Shown here piece after piece: positions 1 through 9,105 of a DNA stretch of 64,000 nt (within the stretch, counting starts at the first letter, position 1; every line of letters starts with the position of its first letter). Location: contig JAGOAX010000004.1 in NCBI GenBank assembly GCA_017983695.1, forward strand, positions 1 to 64,000, in the 5' to 3' direction. Both the position numbers and the translations under genes were made by a program. Under the pieces are notes generated by a model that was not told the origin of the DNA, ran no database searches, and saw only the letters and a program-made list of their open reading frames with translations. This stretch comes from Ferruginibacter sp. GTDB lineage: Bacteria > Bacteroidota > Bacteroidia > Chitinophagales > Chitinophagaceae.

Positions 1-86
1 CGGCTAATGCCATACTTGGCTTGTAGTTCCCGGTAGCCACATCCGGTGTTTAAATACTCCTGAATGATCTGGTCTTTTTGGTCCAT
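1..86 (-). CDS. Transposase N-terminus (helix-turn-helix), partial
   Basis: The reading frame starts at an ATG (84-86) and runs off the left edge, giving 28 visible residues that begin MDQKDQIIQEYLNTG and continue into GYRELQAKYGIS. The pattern of a short charged helix, then YRELQAKYGIS, is the start of a helix-turn-helix as found in the OrfA subunit of IS3-type transposases, which binds the element ends. The start sits 13 bases inside the inferred terminal repeat, as expected for OrfA. Whether the gene is intact cannot be judged here. Confidence 0.6.
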   Translation of the reverse strand, partial: MDQKDQIIQEYLNTGCGYRELQAKYGIS

Positions 87-126
87 TTTGGTTGATTTTG
101 TAGTCAACCTATTTCAGGACGAGACA
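1..126 (-). mobile_element. End of an IS element (IS3-like), cut by the window edge
   Basis: The first 126 bases read as the 5' end of an insertion sequence on the minus strand. They hold a transposase start (86 down to 1) preceded by a candidate terminal inverted repeat at 99-126. Read on the minus strand the repeat starts TGTCTCGTCCTGAAATAGG and ends in CA, the usual TG...CA form of IS3-family ends. The rest of the element lies outside the window, so the other end and any target duplication cannot be seen. The family call rests on the terminus form and the helix-turn-helix N-terminus. Confidence 0.6.
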
Positions 127-354
127 GTTGGTATCCCGAAGCCCACTATTGCCGCTGTCTGGTGTACAAGTTTTGCAAAGTGGGATAACTCCACCAACAG
201 CAGGTTTACTCCACAATTGTTACTACTTTTTTTCGCCGTTGGTTAAAAACCAAACCGGCGGCGAAGAAAGAAGCAACCTTCATAGTACTAGAACATTCCG
301 CTACCTTCTAAAATTGCCGCAATATGCATTTCAATTAAAATATTACAACAGCCT
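127..354. other. Non-coding stretch with a hairpin beside the IS end
   Basis: About 230 bases between the IS end and the stop of the S41 peptidase gene hold no convincing gene. A hairpin at 232-265 has outer arms TTCGCCG / CGGCGAA and inner arms TTGGT / ACCAA. It could be a terminator or a short repeat. The bases next to the IS, GTTGGTAT, resemble the reverse complement of the tail of the repeats at 32255-32387 and 32476-32609, but the match is too short to be sure. Confidence 0.35.
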
Positions 355-1944
355 TTATTTCCCTAACACCTCCAAAGCTTTTTTAATAGTAACATCATTT
401 ACATTCGACACTTCAATCATTCCTTCGGTACGCCACAACTGCCGGGCAATAGAGGAGCTAATGCGGTTGGTAAGGTCGGCCTTTTCTTTTGCAGTAACAG
501 TATTTAATGTAATGGAGTCTTTTGCAGCAAGGGTTACAAATTGTTTCCAGCTATCTTCACTTAACACAAATGTTTTTACAAATTCGCCGGGTGTTTTATA
601 AGCTTTTAACTGTGGCAGATTTTGTAAATAATATTTATAAGCATAGTTACCAATAATACCTTTTGCATAAACTTTGGCGCTGTTTATAGTAAAGCCGCTG
701 GTGTCTAAAGCCACAAAATAATCCGGTGTAATGCCACCACCGCCATAAACAGTTTTTCCGCTCTTTGTTTTATAAGCCTTGCTTTTATCATTCTTTACTG
801 AGTCGGCGTTTTGTGTTTCGCCATCATGGTAGCGGTTGCTTACTTCCTGGTAGTAGGCTTTGCCACCATTGGTGTACGGCCGTTGAATACTGCGGCCAAT
901 TGGTGTGTAGTACCTGGCCACAGTAAGGCGCAAAGCACTGTTATCACTTAAATCAAATTGTTCCTGTACCAATCCTTTGCCAAAACTGCGGCGGCCAATA
1001 ACAGTGGCCCTGTCCCAATCCTGCAAAGCACCTATCAATACTTCGCTGGCACTGGCAGTGCCTTCATCGGCCAACAGCACCAATGCGCCTGTTTCAAACT
1101 GCCCTTCCCTGCGGCAGCGGTATTCTTTTTTGGCTACATGTTTACCTTCGGTATAGGTAATTAATTTATCGCCGGCTAAAAATTCATCGGCAATTTCTGT
1201 GGCTTCATCTAAAATGCCACCGCCATTACCTCTCAGGTCTAATATTAATTTTTGCAGCCCCTGTTTTCTTAATCCCATCAAAGCATCCATAAACTCCCGG
1301 TACGTTTGCTGAGAGAATTTATTAAGCCTTATATACCCAACACCATTGCCCAGCATATAACTGGCATCCAGGCTTGTTAAAGGAATAGCATCACGGGTAA
1401 CGGTAATTTTTTGCTGTGCAGCACCACGTAAAATGGTAAGGGCAACTTTATCGCCCCTGTCGCCCCTTAATAATTTCCGTACCCTGTCGCCGTCAATTTT
1501 TGTACCTGCCACAATGCTGTCACCTACTTTTAAAAATTTATCGCCTGTTAATAAACCTGCTTTAAAACTCGGGCCATCTTTCAATACGTTTATTACATTA
1601 ATGGTATCATCAAAAATGTTGAATTCCACACCTATACCATAAAATTTTCCCGCCAGGTCTTCATTAACACCCTGCAGGTCTTCTGCAGGAATAAATACGG
1701 AATGCGGATCGAGTTTGCTCAGCATGGCCTGTATGGCAGTATCGGCTAATGTTTCTGTTTTTACCTCATCTACATATTTATTTTGAATCAGGTCCATTAT
1801 TTCCTGGATGGGCCTGCGTTTTTCTACATAAAAAAAGCTTTTGCCGGGCATATTATCCCTCATTTTAAAACCAAGGTACATACCTGCAATAAGGGTAATA
1901 CTAAAAAGAAGGGGTAACCAAACCTGTATTTTTTTATTATTCAT
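355..1944 (-). CDS. S41 family C-terminal processing peptidase
   Basis: This is a carboxy-terminal processing serine protease (CtpA/Prc group) that would act in the periplasm, anchored in the inner membrane. The 529 residues show an N-terminal membrane anchor (about 8-26), a leading helical region, a PDZ domain (about 90-170) for substrate binding and the S41 catalytic domain. The catalytic serine lies in GTASASEVLIG (about residue 298) and the general-base lysine in SFGKGLVQ (about 323), so the Ser-Lys dyad is intact. Length and layout fit the bacteroidete family. The ATG at 1944 gives a good signal-anchor. The substrate is unknown. It is transcribed toward the IS end and does not seem to share an operon with its neighbours. 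Confidence 0.93.
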   Translation of the reverse strand: MNNKKIQVWLPLLFSITLIAGMYLGFKMRDNMPGKSFFYVEKRRPIQEIMDLIQNKYVDEVKTETLADTAIQAMLSKLDPHSVFIPAEDLQGVNEDLAGKFYGIGVEFNIFDDTINVINVLKDGPSFKAGLLTGDKFLKVGDSIVAGTKIDGDRVRKLLRGDRGDKVALTILRGAAQQKITVTRDAIPLTSLDASYMLGNGVGYIRLNKFSQQTYREFMDALMGLRKQGLQKLILDLRGNGGGILDEATEIADEFLAGDKLITYTEGKHVAKKEYRCRREGQFETGALVLLADEGTASASEVLIGALQDWDRATVIGRRSFGKGLVQEQFDLSDNSALRLTVARYYTPIGRSIQRPYTNGGKAYYQEVSNRYHDGETQNADSVKNDKSKAYKTKSGKTVYGGGGITPDYFVALDTSGFTINSAKVYAKGIIGNYAYKYYLQNLPQLKAYKTPGEFVKTFVLSEDSWKQFVTLAAKDSITLNTVTAKEKADLTNRISSSIARQLWRTEGMIEVSNVNDVTIKKALEVLGK

Positions 1945-2020
1945 TTTGCGAAGATAAGAAGAAGCTGCAAGGGGAACAGGCTGCAGGGAAAAGTTGTAGT
2001 GTAGTAGTTTGAAAAATTCT

Positions 2021-2275
2021 CTAACGATTAGCGTCTACATCAATCCAGTCAATAATAGTACCATCACATTCAGGAGCATTTGGGCAACAGATGTTTAAAA
2101 AATTAGGATCAACTGCATCTGCATCCTTAAATACTTTGTAATCGCCAACTGTAATTACTTCTCCACAATGAAGACAACGGAACTTTTTAGTCAATTCATA
2201 CGCACCTTCTCCGTCACCAAAGGGCCAGTTTTCTGTTAGAAACTTCTGTTTATCGGCTACAAATACTTCTTTCAT
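2021..2275 (-). CDS. Small cysteine-rich (zinc-ribbon-like) protein
   Basis: A predicted 84-residue soluble protein of unknown function. It has one CxxC knuckle (CLHCGE, residues 34-37) and a second cysteine group (CCPNAPEC, about 63-70). Two cysteine pairs at this spacing suggest a single zinc-ribbon fold, but no named family is recognised. An in-frame TTG at 2290 would add five residues. The ATG at 2275 is preferred because the residues that follow it, MKEVFVADKQ, look like a normal start. The gene stands alone between the S41 peptidase (same strand, 76-base gap) and a REP-like hairpin. Confidence 0.65.
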   Translation of the reverse strand: MKEVFVADKQKFLTENWPFGDGEGAYELTKKFRCLHCGEVITVGDYKVFKDADAVDPNFLNICCPNAPECDGTIIDWIDVDANR

Positions 2276-2354
2276 AAAATGTCTTTTCAATAAAAATAAA
2301 AAAAAGTCTGATTACTCAGTAGTGTATCAGTTTGAAATTTTTGAATTAAGAGTT

Positions 2355-2423
2355 GTCAGCCTGAGCTTGTCGAAGGCGGGTTACAAACTATAGGTATACC
2401 GGTTTCGACAAGCTCAACCTGAC
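2355..2423. repeat. REP-like inverted repeat
   Basis: Two arms of 25 bases (2355-2379 and 2399-2423) pair at 21 of 25 positions around a 19-base loop. The shared core on one strand is TGAGCTTGTCGAA. The element sits between a minus-strand and a plus-strand gene, so it lies between the two start codons and is not a simple terminator. The core matches a short palindromic sequence that I recall as common between genes in bacteroidete and other genomes. Confidence 0.7.
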
Positions 2424-2529
2424 AGCTTTTTAAACTGTGGCACTACCGGTAAAAGTTGATACAATTACTTTTACTTATAGCGTATAGCAAAATGTACTAA
2501 CTTCATTTAGAAATTATAATATTCTTTCT

Positions 2530-3369
2530 ATGCCGATAAAACTAATAGCAGACAGTGGATCTACAAAAGCTGAGTGGTGCCTGCTTGATGGTAAAAAGAA
2601 ACGGACTTTTGTTACAGAAGGGTTGAGCCCTTATTTTTTATCCGGCGAGCAAATACAAAAAATTCTGGAAGAGAAGCTGAAGGCAAAAATGAAAAACATT
2701 GAGCCCGATGAAATATTTTTTTACGGTACCGGCTGCAGCAACCCGGATAATGTTAAGCTGGTGAAAAAAGCTATTCAAAAAGTGTTTACTAAATCCTCTG
2801 TAGCTGTAGACCATGATTTGATGGGGGCTGCAAAAGCACTTTGCGGTAACGAAAAAGGCATTGCCTGCATTTTGGGTACCGGCTCCAACTCCTGTTATTA
2901 CAACGGCAAAAAAATTATAAAAAACAGCCCGGGCCTTGGTTATGTATTAGGCGATGAGGGCAGCGGCGCCTATTTAGGAAAAAAGGTAATTCAGTATTTT
3001 TTATACAATACTTTTGATGCAGATTTGATGGACCGGTTTGTGGCAAAATTCCAGGTGAGCAGTTACGACATACTGGATGCGGTATATAAAAAGCCTTTGC
3101 CAAACCGCTACCTGGCTTCCTATGCCATTTTTTTGGCCGAAAACCGGGGGCATTATATGGTAGAGAATATTATTGAAGACGGTTTTAATGATTTCTTTTT
3201 TAATCATGTTTATAAATACCGGGAAAGCTGGACCTTACCCGTAAATTTTATAGGCAGTGTAGCTTACGGATTTAAAGATGTGCTTAAAGATATGTGTAAT
3301 ACTTACGAGTTGCAATTGGGTAAGGTATTACAAAAACCTATGGATGGGTTAGTGAAATTTCATAGTTAA
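2530..3369 (+). CDS. N-acetylglucosamine kinase-like protein (BadF/BadG family)
   Basis: This 279-residue protein belongs to the ASKHA sugar-kinase fold. The first phosphate-binding loop is visible as DSGSTKAEW (about residues 8-16) and the second as GTGSNSCYYNG (about 118-128), followed by the GDEGSGAYLG segment typical of the BadF/BadG/GlcNAc-kinase group. It is followed 20 bases later by murQ, so it most likely phosphorylates an amino sugar released in cell-wall recycling (GlcNAc or MurNAc) before the etherase step. That substrate is inferred from the neighbour. The protein is of usual length for the bacteroidete group, and its ATG starts directly before IKLIADSGS. Confidence 0.85.
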   Translation: MPIKLIADSGSTKAEWCLLDGKKKRTFVTEGLSPYFLSGEQIQKILEEKLKAKMKNIEPDEIFFYGTGCSNPDNVKLVKKAIQKVFTKSSVAVDHDLMGAAKALCGNEKGIACILGTGSNSCYYNGKKIIKNSPGLGYVLGDEGSGAYLGKKVIQYFLYNTFDADLMDRFVAKFQVSSYDILDAVYKKPLPNRYLASYAIFLAENRGHYMVENIIEDGFNDFFFNHVYKYRESWTLPVNFIGSVAYGFKDVLKDMCNTYELQLGKVLQKPMDGLVKFHS

Positions 3370-3389
3370 AAATAAAGAACGAGGACGTT

Positions 3390-4205
3390 ATGGCATTTAA
3401 AAAGATTACAGAATCAACATCGCATTACCGGCACCTGGAAAAAATGAGTGTGCTGGAATTATTGACCAATATCAATAAAGAAGATGCAACTGTTCCTGCT
3501 GCAATTGAAAAAGTTATTCCCGAAATAGAAGCACTGGTACATGCAATAGTAGATAAAATGCTGATGGGTGGCAGGCTGTTTTACATTGGTGCCGGCACCA
3601 GTGGCAGGTTAGGCATTGTAGATGCCAGTGAATGTCCGCCTACTTATGGGGTACCGCAGGGGCTTGTAATTGGTATAATAGCCGGTGGTAGCAAAGCAAT
3701 TACAGAAGCTGTTGAATCTGCCGAAGATGATACCGAACAGGGCTGGATTGACCTGCAACAACATAAAATAAACAGTACAGATGTAGTGATTGGTATAGCA
3801 GCAAGCGGCACCACGCCCTATGTGATAAGCGCATTGGAAAAATGCCGGGAAAATAATATTGTAACCGGCAGCATTTGCTGTAACCCGGGTGCACCAATAA
3901 GCCAGGCTGCCGATTTTGCTATTGAAGCAGTTGTGGGGCCGGAATTTGTAACCGGCAGTACCCGTATGAAAAGCGGCACCGCACAAAAACTGGTGTTGAA
4001 TATGATCTCCACATCGGTAATGATACAATTAGGCAGGGTGGAAGATAATAAGATGGTGAACATGCAGCTGACCAACGAAAAAATAGTTGACCGGGGCGTA
4101 AAAATGCTGATGGAAAAACTGGGGGTAAGTGATTATGAAAAGGCTAAGGCTTTATTACTGGAGAAGGGAAGTGTTAAAAAAGCTATTGAAAGCCTCCGTT
4201 CATAA
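3390..4205 (+). CDS. murQ: N-acetylmuramic acid 6-phosphate etherase
   Basis: MurQ cleaves the lactyl ether of MurNAc-6-phosphate to give GlcNAc-6-phosphate and D-lactate, which feeds peptidoglycan fragments back into metabolism in the cytoplasm. The SIS sugar-phosphate domain is clear: GAGTSGRLGIVDASECPPTYG-like loop at about residues 68-88, ESAEDD at about 109-114 and the signature GPEFVTGSTRMKSGTAQK near 190. At 271 residues it is shorter than the E. coli protein of about 300, as usual for bacteroidetes. It forms a two-gene unit with the upstream kinase. No dedicated terminator is visible before the next gene. Confidence 0.95.
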   Translation: MAFKKITESTSHYRHLEKMSVLELLTNINKEDATVPAAIEKVIPEIEALVHAIVDKMLMGGRLFYIGAGTSGRLGIVDASECPPTYGVPQGLVIGIIAGGSKAITEAVESAEDDTEQGWIDLQQHKINSTDVVIGIAASGTTPYVISALEKCRENNIVTGSICCNPGAPISQAADFAIEAVVGPEFVTGSTRMKSGTAQKLVLNMISTSVMIQLGRVEDNKMVNMQLTNEKIVDRGVKMLMEKLGVSDYEKAKALLLEKGSVKKAIESLRS

Positions 4206-4267
4206 AAAATATTACATTTTTTTATGTATTTGGCTTATCTTAGGTATCATAATTAAAACTACTCGCT

Positions 4268-5521
4268 ATGAATTACAAAATTTTACTTTCTACTTCATTT
4301 ATTGCAATTGGTTTATCGGCAGCAGCACAAAATGCCGCTACTTATGCTATTACCGGTGATGGTAATGCAGATTTTAACTGGATGAACATCCGTAAAATTG
4401 ATGCCGGTACAGGTAAGCTGGTTAATACCATATTCGACAGGCTTAATCCAAAATCTATATTGGCAGATGCCGACACAAAAAAAGCTGTGGTTATCAGCGG
4501 CGTTCATAATGGCCAGGCATATACCACAACAGAATATCCCACGGCTGGTTTGGTAGCTGCTGCGGCTTACGATAAAAAAAATAATAAGTTGTTTTTTACG
4601 CCCATGCGTAAAGGGCAATTACGCTGGCTCGATCTGAACGATAAAAGCGAAAAGCCTACTTACTATACTTTAAACAGTACATTGCTTAATCCGCTTAACC
4701 TTGCTGATGAGGCCAATCATATTACCCGTATGGATATTGCGGCAGATGGAAACGGGTATGCTATTACCAATGATGGTAACCATCTGGTACGTTTTACAAC
4801 CGGTAAAAAAACAGTGATAACAGATTTGGGAAATTTAATTGATGCAGAAAAAAATGCCAATGGTATGTCAATACACAACAGGTGTACCAGCTGGGGTGGA
4901 GATATGGTTGCAGATGCTTACGGAAAGCTGTATGTAATTTCTGCCAGCCACCAGGTATTTAAAGTAGATGTTGATACCAGGATTGCTACACATTTGGGTA
5001 CTATAACAGGATTGCCTGCTACCTATACCACCAATGGCGCTGCTGTTGATGATGATGGCAATATTATAGTAAGCTGTGCTACAAGTACCGAAGGGTTTTA
5101 CAAATTCAGTATTAAAGATATGGCTGCTGTAAAAGTTGAAGGTTCGGAAAAAGTGTACAATGCATCCGACCTTGCCAATGGTAATTTGTTATTTCAAAAA
5201 GAATTTGATGCACAAAGAAATTACAGTGGTATGCCTTTGGCGCCAGTTGCTGCTGTAAATGCCGATGCAAGAATTTTTCCAAACCCAGTTACTGCCAATC
5301 AATTTAGAGTATTGTTTGATGGACAGAAAGCAGGCCGGTATTTGGTAGCTGTAACTGATCTGTCAGGCCGGGCAATTATGAACAGCATGGTTACAATAAC
5401 TTCAAAAGTACAATCTGAAACAATATTGTTAAATGCCGGTATTGCCAAAGGCATGTACCTGGTAAAAGTTACTGATGCAGCCAATCAAACAGTATTTACA
5501 GAGCGCATTATTGTGCAATAA
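4268..5521 (+). CDS. Secreted protein with type IX sorting domain
   Basis: A 417-residue protein with an N-terminal signal peptide (cleavage likely after SAAAQ, about residue 20) and a C-terminal type IX secretion sorting domain of about 80 residues. The domain starts FPNPVTANQFRV and includes GRYLVAVTDLSGR and GMYLVKVTD. The middle has repeated blade-like segments such as NGYAITNDGNHLVRFT, suggesting a beta-propeller that reports or binds something outside the cell. No enzyme motif is seen. The protein would be exported by the Sec system and then moved through the outer membrane by the type IX system. A strong terminator follows it. Confidence 0.85.
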   Translation: MNYKILLSTSFIAIGLSAAAQNAATYAITGDGNADFNWMNIRKIDAGTGKLVNTIFDRLNPKSILADADTKKAVVISGVHNGQAYTTTEYPTAGLVAAAAYDKKNNKLFFTPMRKGQLRWLDLNDKSEKPTYYTLNSTLLNPLNLADEANHITRMDIAADGNGYAITNDGNHLVRFTTGKKTVITDLGNLIDAEKNANGMSIHNRCTSWGGDMVADAYGKLYVISASHQVFKVDVDTRIATHLGTITGLPATYTTNGAAVDDDGNIIVSCATSTEGFYKFSIKDMAAVKVEGSEKVYNASDLANGNLLFQKEFDAQRNYSGMPLAPVAAVNADARIFPNPVTANQFRVLFDGQKAGRYLVAVTDLSGRAIMNSMVTITSKVQSETILLNAGIAKGMYLVKVTDAANQTVFTERIIVQ

Positions 5522-5544
5522 AAAATAATACGGTTACTAAGTAC

Positions 5545-5577
5545 GAGGTTGTCTTTTTTGACAACCTCTTTTTTTTT
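5545..5577 (+). terminator. Rho-independent terminator
   Basis: A perfect 9-bp stem, GAGGTTGTC (5545-5553) and GACAACCTC (5560-5568), with a T-only loop, is followed by nine T. It ends the transcript of the type IX secreted protein gene. Confidence 0.92.
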
Positions 5578-5597
5578 ATAACAATCTCAATTTTGTT

Positions 5598-6227
5598 TTG
5601 AAAGATTCAATTGATTTGTTTGAACTTTGTAAGCACAACATATTAAAAGCAAACCATTGTTACGTGCAGGATATAGAACCATATTACAACTGGCGTCATT
5701 TATATGCAGCAGAAGAAGATGAACGGTCACCGTTTTACGGCCGCAGCTACAGCGAATTTGAATTCTCTCAAACGGTGTATAATTATTATATACATCCGCA
5801 GTGGGATGAATTTGGCAGCAGAACATTATATATGAAAATTCTGTTTGCAGATTATGAACAGAATTATGCTGTAATAGAATTAATAGGCGAATGGAATGAT
5901 GCTATAGAAAATGATATTATGACTTTGCGGAGAGATGTTACAGATATTTTATATGCCAAAGGCATAAATAAGTTTATTTTAATTGCAGAGAATGTTCTTA
6001 ACTTCCACAGCAGCGACGACAGTTATTATGAAGAATGGAGGGAACAACTGGAAGATGATGGCGGCTGGGTAGTAATAATAGACATGCCGCAGCAAAGCCA
6101 ATACGATTTTAAAAGGGCCAGGCTTACCAATTATATCGGGCTGATGGATTTTCCGCAATGGCGCACATTAAAACCCGAAATGGTTTTTCAGCAGGTAGAT
6201 AACTGGGTTATAAGGTTATTGGATTAA
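5598..6227 (+). CDS. Conserved-looking hypothetical protein
   Basis: A 209-residue acidic soluble protein with many aromatic residues (Tyr, Trp) and no signal peptide, membrane segment or known motif. It reads from a TTG at 5598. No ATG lies near this point in frame, the first internal Met being deep in the body (MKILFADYEQ, about residue 79), so TTG is the likely start. The start lies 20 bases past the preceding terminator, so the promoter must sit inside or just after that hairpin. Codon use matches the neighbours. Its function is not recognised. Confidence 0.75.
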   Translation: MKDSIDLFELCKHNILKANHCYVQDIEPYYNWRHLYAAEEDERSPFYGRSYSEFEFSQTVYNYYIHPQWDEFGSRTLYMKILFADYEQNYAVIELIGEWNDAIENDIMTLRRDVTDILYAKGINKFILIAENVLNFHSSDDSYYEEWREQLEDDGGWVVIIDMPQQSQYDFKRARLTNYIGLMDFPQWRTLKPEMVFQQVDNWVIRLLD

Positions 6228-6287
6228 AAAAACGGCATCGATTGCACAAAAACATTTAACAAACCATATTTTTGAGCAATAAGAGCT

Positions 6288-6295
6288 TAAATTTG
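6288..6295 (+). promoter_or_regulatory. Candidate -7 box of the sdh operon
   Basis: TAAATTTG matches the Bacteroidota sigma-70 -7 consensus TAnnTTTG and lies 33 bases before the sdhC start. A TTTG 13 bases upstream (6271-6274) is closer than the usual -33 spacing, so the call rests on the -7 box alone. Confidence 0.4.
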
Positions 6296-6327
6296 CTAAC
6301 CAAAATTCAATCATTAACTTTTGCAAA

Positions 6328-7011
6328 ATGACGTTTAAACAGTTTTTCACTTCCTCGATAGGTAAGAAGTTTTCGATGGGGCTTACCGGATTATTTCTCA
6401 TTTCTTTCCTTGTTATTCATTGCACTATCAACTCCATGATTTTTTTTAATGACAACGGAACAATGTTTAATGAATGGGCTCATTTTATGAGTCATAACTA
6501 TATTGTACGGGTACTGGAGCTGGGGCTTTTTGCCGGGTTAATTGCTCACATCATACAGGGTTTACTGTTGTGGAAACAAAACAATAATGCCCGCCCTGTA
6601 AAATATGCCGTTAATGCAGCAGCAACCAATAGTAAATGGTATAGCCGCAGCATGGGCCTGCTGGGTACATTGCTGTTGTTTTTTTTAATACTGCATGTGT
6701 CTAAATTTTTTGTAGAAACAAAAGTTGCTTTATACGCAGATGGTGGTGAAAATGATGCCAGCCACAATTTATACGAGGAAATGAGGATTTACTTTACCGA
6801 AAATCTTTGGGCAGTAATTGCATATATCGCCGGTGTAATTTCTTTATTCTGGCATTTGCTGCATGGTTTCCCAAGTGCATTTCAAACACTGGGCATAAAC
6901 CACAAACGCTATACTCCAATTATAAAATTTGCAGGCACTGCATTTTCAATAATTGTTTGTTTGTTATTTGCTTTAATGCCGCTGGCTTTTTACTTAGAGT
7001 GGATTTCGTAA
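6328..7011 (+). CDS. sdhC: Succinate dehydrogenase cytochrome b subunit
   Basis: A 227-residue integral membrane protein of the b558 type (as in Bacteroides, Bacillus and Wolinella), in which one polypeptide carries all membrane helices and the haem ligands. Five hydrophobic segments are visible, and histidines such as LVIHCTIN, FMSHNYI, IAHIIQG, LHVSKFF and WHLLHGF lie where axial haem ligands occur in the family. It anchors the SdhAB head to the inner membrane and passes electrons to menaquinone. It starts the sdhCAB operon, with 51 bases before sdhA. There is no separate sdhD, as expected for this type. Confidence 0.93.
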   Translation: MTFKQFFTSSIGKKFSMGLTGLFLISFLVIHCTINSMIFFNDNGTMFNEWAHFMSHNYIVRVLELGLFAGLIAHIIQGLLLWKQNNNARPVKYAVNAAATNSKWYSRSMGLLGTLLLFFLILHVSKFFVETKVALYADGGENDASHNLYEEMRIYFTENLWAVIAYIAGVISLFWHLLHGFPSAFQTLGINHKRYTPIIKFAGTAFSIIVCLLFALMPLAFYLEWIS

Positions 7012-7062
7012 ATGCTGACCAAATTAAATTCTTAATTCCTAATTTTTAATTCTTATAATACA

Positions 7063-9039
7063 ATGGCTCTAAATTCAAAAATACCCGCTGGTGAAATGAA
7101 AGAAAAGTGGGAAGATTACAAAGGACATGTAAAGCTGGTAAACCCCGCCAATAAAAGAAAATTAGAAGTAATAGTTGTAGGAACTGGTTTGGCAGGCTCA
7201 TCTGCTGCAGCTGCATTGGGAGAGATGGGGTATAAAGTAAAAACATTTTGTTTCCAGGATAGTCCACGCCGGGCACACAGTATTGCGGCGCAGGGTGGTA
7301 TTAATGCAGCAAAAAATTACCAGAATGATGGTGACTCGGTTTTCCGTTTATTTTACGATACTGTAAAAGGTGGCGATTACAGGGCAAGAGAAGCGAACGT
7401 ACATCGCCTTGCAGAAGTAAGTGCAAACATCATTGATCAGTGTGTGGCACAGGGCGTTCCTTTTGCAAGAGAGTATGGAGGTTTGTTAAGTAACAGAAGT
7501 TTTGGAGGAACGCAGGTACAAAGAACTTTTTATGCTGCCGGCCAAACAGGACAGCAGTTGTTGTTGGGAGCATATAGTGCTTTGGAAAGACAAATTGCAC
7601 TAGGGAATGTAACACAATATAGCCGCCATGAAATGCTGGATGTAGTAATGATTGATGGTAAGGCAAGAGGCATTATTGCAAGAAATTTAGTAACCGGCGA
7701 ACTGGAAAGACATTTTGGCCACGCCGTTTTACTTTGCAGCGGCGGCTATGGCAATGTTTTTTATTTAAGTACGCTTGCCATGGGTAGTAATGTTACTGCT
7801 GCATGGAAAGCTCATAAGAAGGGAGCTTTTTTTGGCAATCCCTGTTTTACACAGATTCACCCTACCTGTATCCCGGTTAGTGGCGACTACCAAAGTAAAC
7901 TGACGCTGATGAGTGAAAGTTTGCGAAATGACGGTAGAATTTGGGTACCTAAAAAGAAAGACGATAACCGTAAAGCAGTAGATATACCCGAAGAAGAAAG
8001 GGATTATTACCTTGAAAGAAGGTACCCTGCATTTGGTAACCTCGTGCCCAGGGATGTGGCTTCAAGGGCTGCAAAAGAAAGATGTGATGAAGGTTATGGA
8101 GTGGGTACAACAAAACTTGCTGTATATCTTGATTTTGCTGATGCAATAAAACGCTATGGTAAAATAGAAGTAGGTAAACAGGGTAGAACAGATGTTTCGG
8201 AAGCAGAAATCATTGCGTTGGGTAAGGATGTTGTAAAAGAAAAATATGGTAATCTGTTTGACATGTATGATAAAATTACCGGTGAGAATCCATATGAAAT
8301 GCCGATGAGGATTTATCCTGCAGTGCATTATACCATGGGTGGCTTGTGGGTAGACTATGAATTACAGACAACCATAAAAGGTTTGTACGCACTGGGTGAA
8401 GCAAACTTCAGCGATCATGGTGCTAACCGCCTGGGTGCTTCTGCATTGATGCAGGGGCTTGCTGATGGGTACTTTGTGATTCCATACACGATTGGTAATT
8501 ATCTGGCAGATGAAATTGCCACCAAAGCAATCCCAACGGATCACCCTGCATTTGTTGAAACAGAAAAAGCGGTAAGCAACCGCATCAATACTTTAATGGG
8601 TATTAAAGGCTCTAAAACTGTAGAAAGTTTTCATAAACGGTTAGGAAAAATAATGTGGGATAAATGCGGTATGGCAAGAAATGAACAGGGATTAAACGAA
8701 GCCATTGCTGAGATACAGGCATTGAAAAAAGAGTTCTGGACTGATGTAAAAATACCTGGTTCAATTAATGAAATGAATCCTGAACTGGATAAAGCAGGAC
8801 GTGTTGCGGATTTTATTGAACTGGGAGAACTGATGTGTAAAGATGCCTTGAACAGGAGAGAAAGTTGTGGTGGACATTTCCGTGAAGAAAGCCAGACAGA
8901 AGATGGCGAAGCAAAACGTGATGATGAAAACTTCAGCTATGTGGCCGCATGGGAATACAAAGCAGAGAGTGAATGGGAGTTAAATAAAGAGGTATTGAAT
9001 TTTGAAGTTGCAAAACCAACGCAGCGGAGTTACAAATAA
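7063..9039 (+). CDS. sdhA: Succinate dehydrogenase / fumarate reductase flavoprotein
   Basis: The 658-residue catalytic subunit oxidises succinate to fumarate with covalently bound FAD. The dinucleotide-binding glycine loop is [19 protein letters not shown] (about residues 39-57). The flavinylated histidine lies in [15 protein letters not shown] (about 73-87). The active-site region [12 protein letters not shown] (about 424) and the C-terminal [12 protein letters not shown] (about 610) are intact. Length fits the b558 group, which is longer than the proteobacterial SdhA. It sits between sdhC and sdhB, and a soluble cytoplasm-facing location is known for the family. Confidence 0.96.
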   Translation: MALNSKIPAGEMKEKWEDYKGHVKLVNPANKRKLEVIVVGTGLAGSSAAAALGEMGYKVKTFCFQDSPRRAHSIAAQGGINAAKNYQNDGDSVFRLFYDTVKGGDYRAREANVHRLAEVSANIIDQCVAQGVPFAREYGGLLSNRSFGGTQVQRTFYAAGQTGQQLLLGAYSALERQIALGNVTQYSRHEMLDVVMIDGKARGIIARNLVTGELERHFGHAVLLCSGGYGNVFYLSTLAMGSNVTAAWKAHKKGAFFGNPCFTQIHPTCIPVSGDYQSKLTLMSESLRNDGRIWVPKKKDDNRKAVDIPEEERDYYLERRYPAFGNLVPRDVASRAAKERCDEGYGVGTTKLAVYLDFADAIKRYGKIEVGKQGRTDVSEAEIIALGKDVVKEKYGNLFDMYDKITGENPYEMPMRIYPAVHYTMGGLWVDYELQTTIKGLYALGEANFSDHGANRLGASALMQGLADGYFVIPYTIGNYLADEIATKAIPTDHPAFVETEKAVSNRINTLMGIKGSKTVESFHKRLGKIMWDKCGMARNEQGLNEAIAEIQALKKEFWTDVKIPGSINEMNPELDKAGRVADFIELGELMCKDALNRRESCGGHFREESQTEDGEAKRDDENFSYVAAWEYKAESEWELNKEVLNFEVAKPTQRSYK

Positions 9040-9105
9040 AACTGAGATTGATATTAACAACAATAAAATACCAGAGCAATTCAACAGCATATGCAACATT
9101 ATAAC

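Noticed and set aside
128..601. A 157-residue plus-strand frame crossing the IS end and the S41 gene
   Set aside because: It spans non-coding DNA and the antisense of the peptidase gene; no homology pattern is visible.
7430..8544. Several minus-strand open frames opposite sdhA
   Set aside because: They are antisense shadows of a well-supported gene and carry no domain signal.
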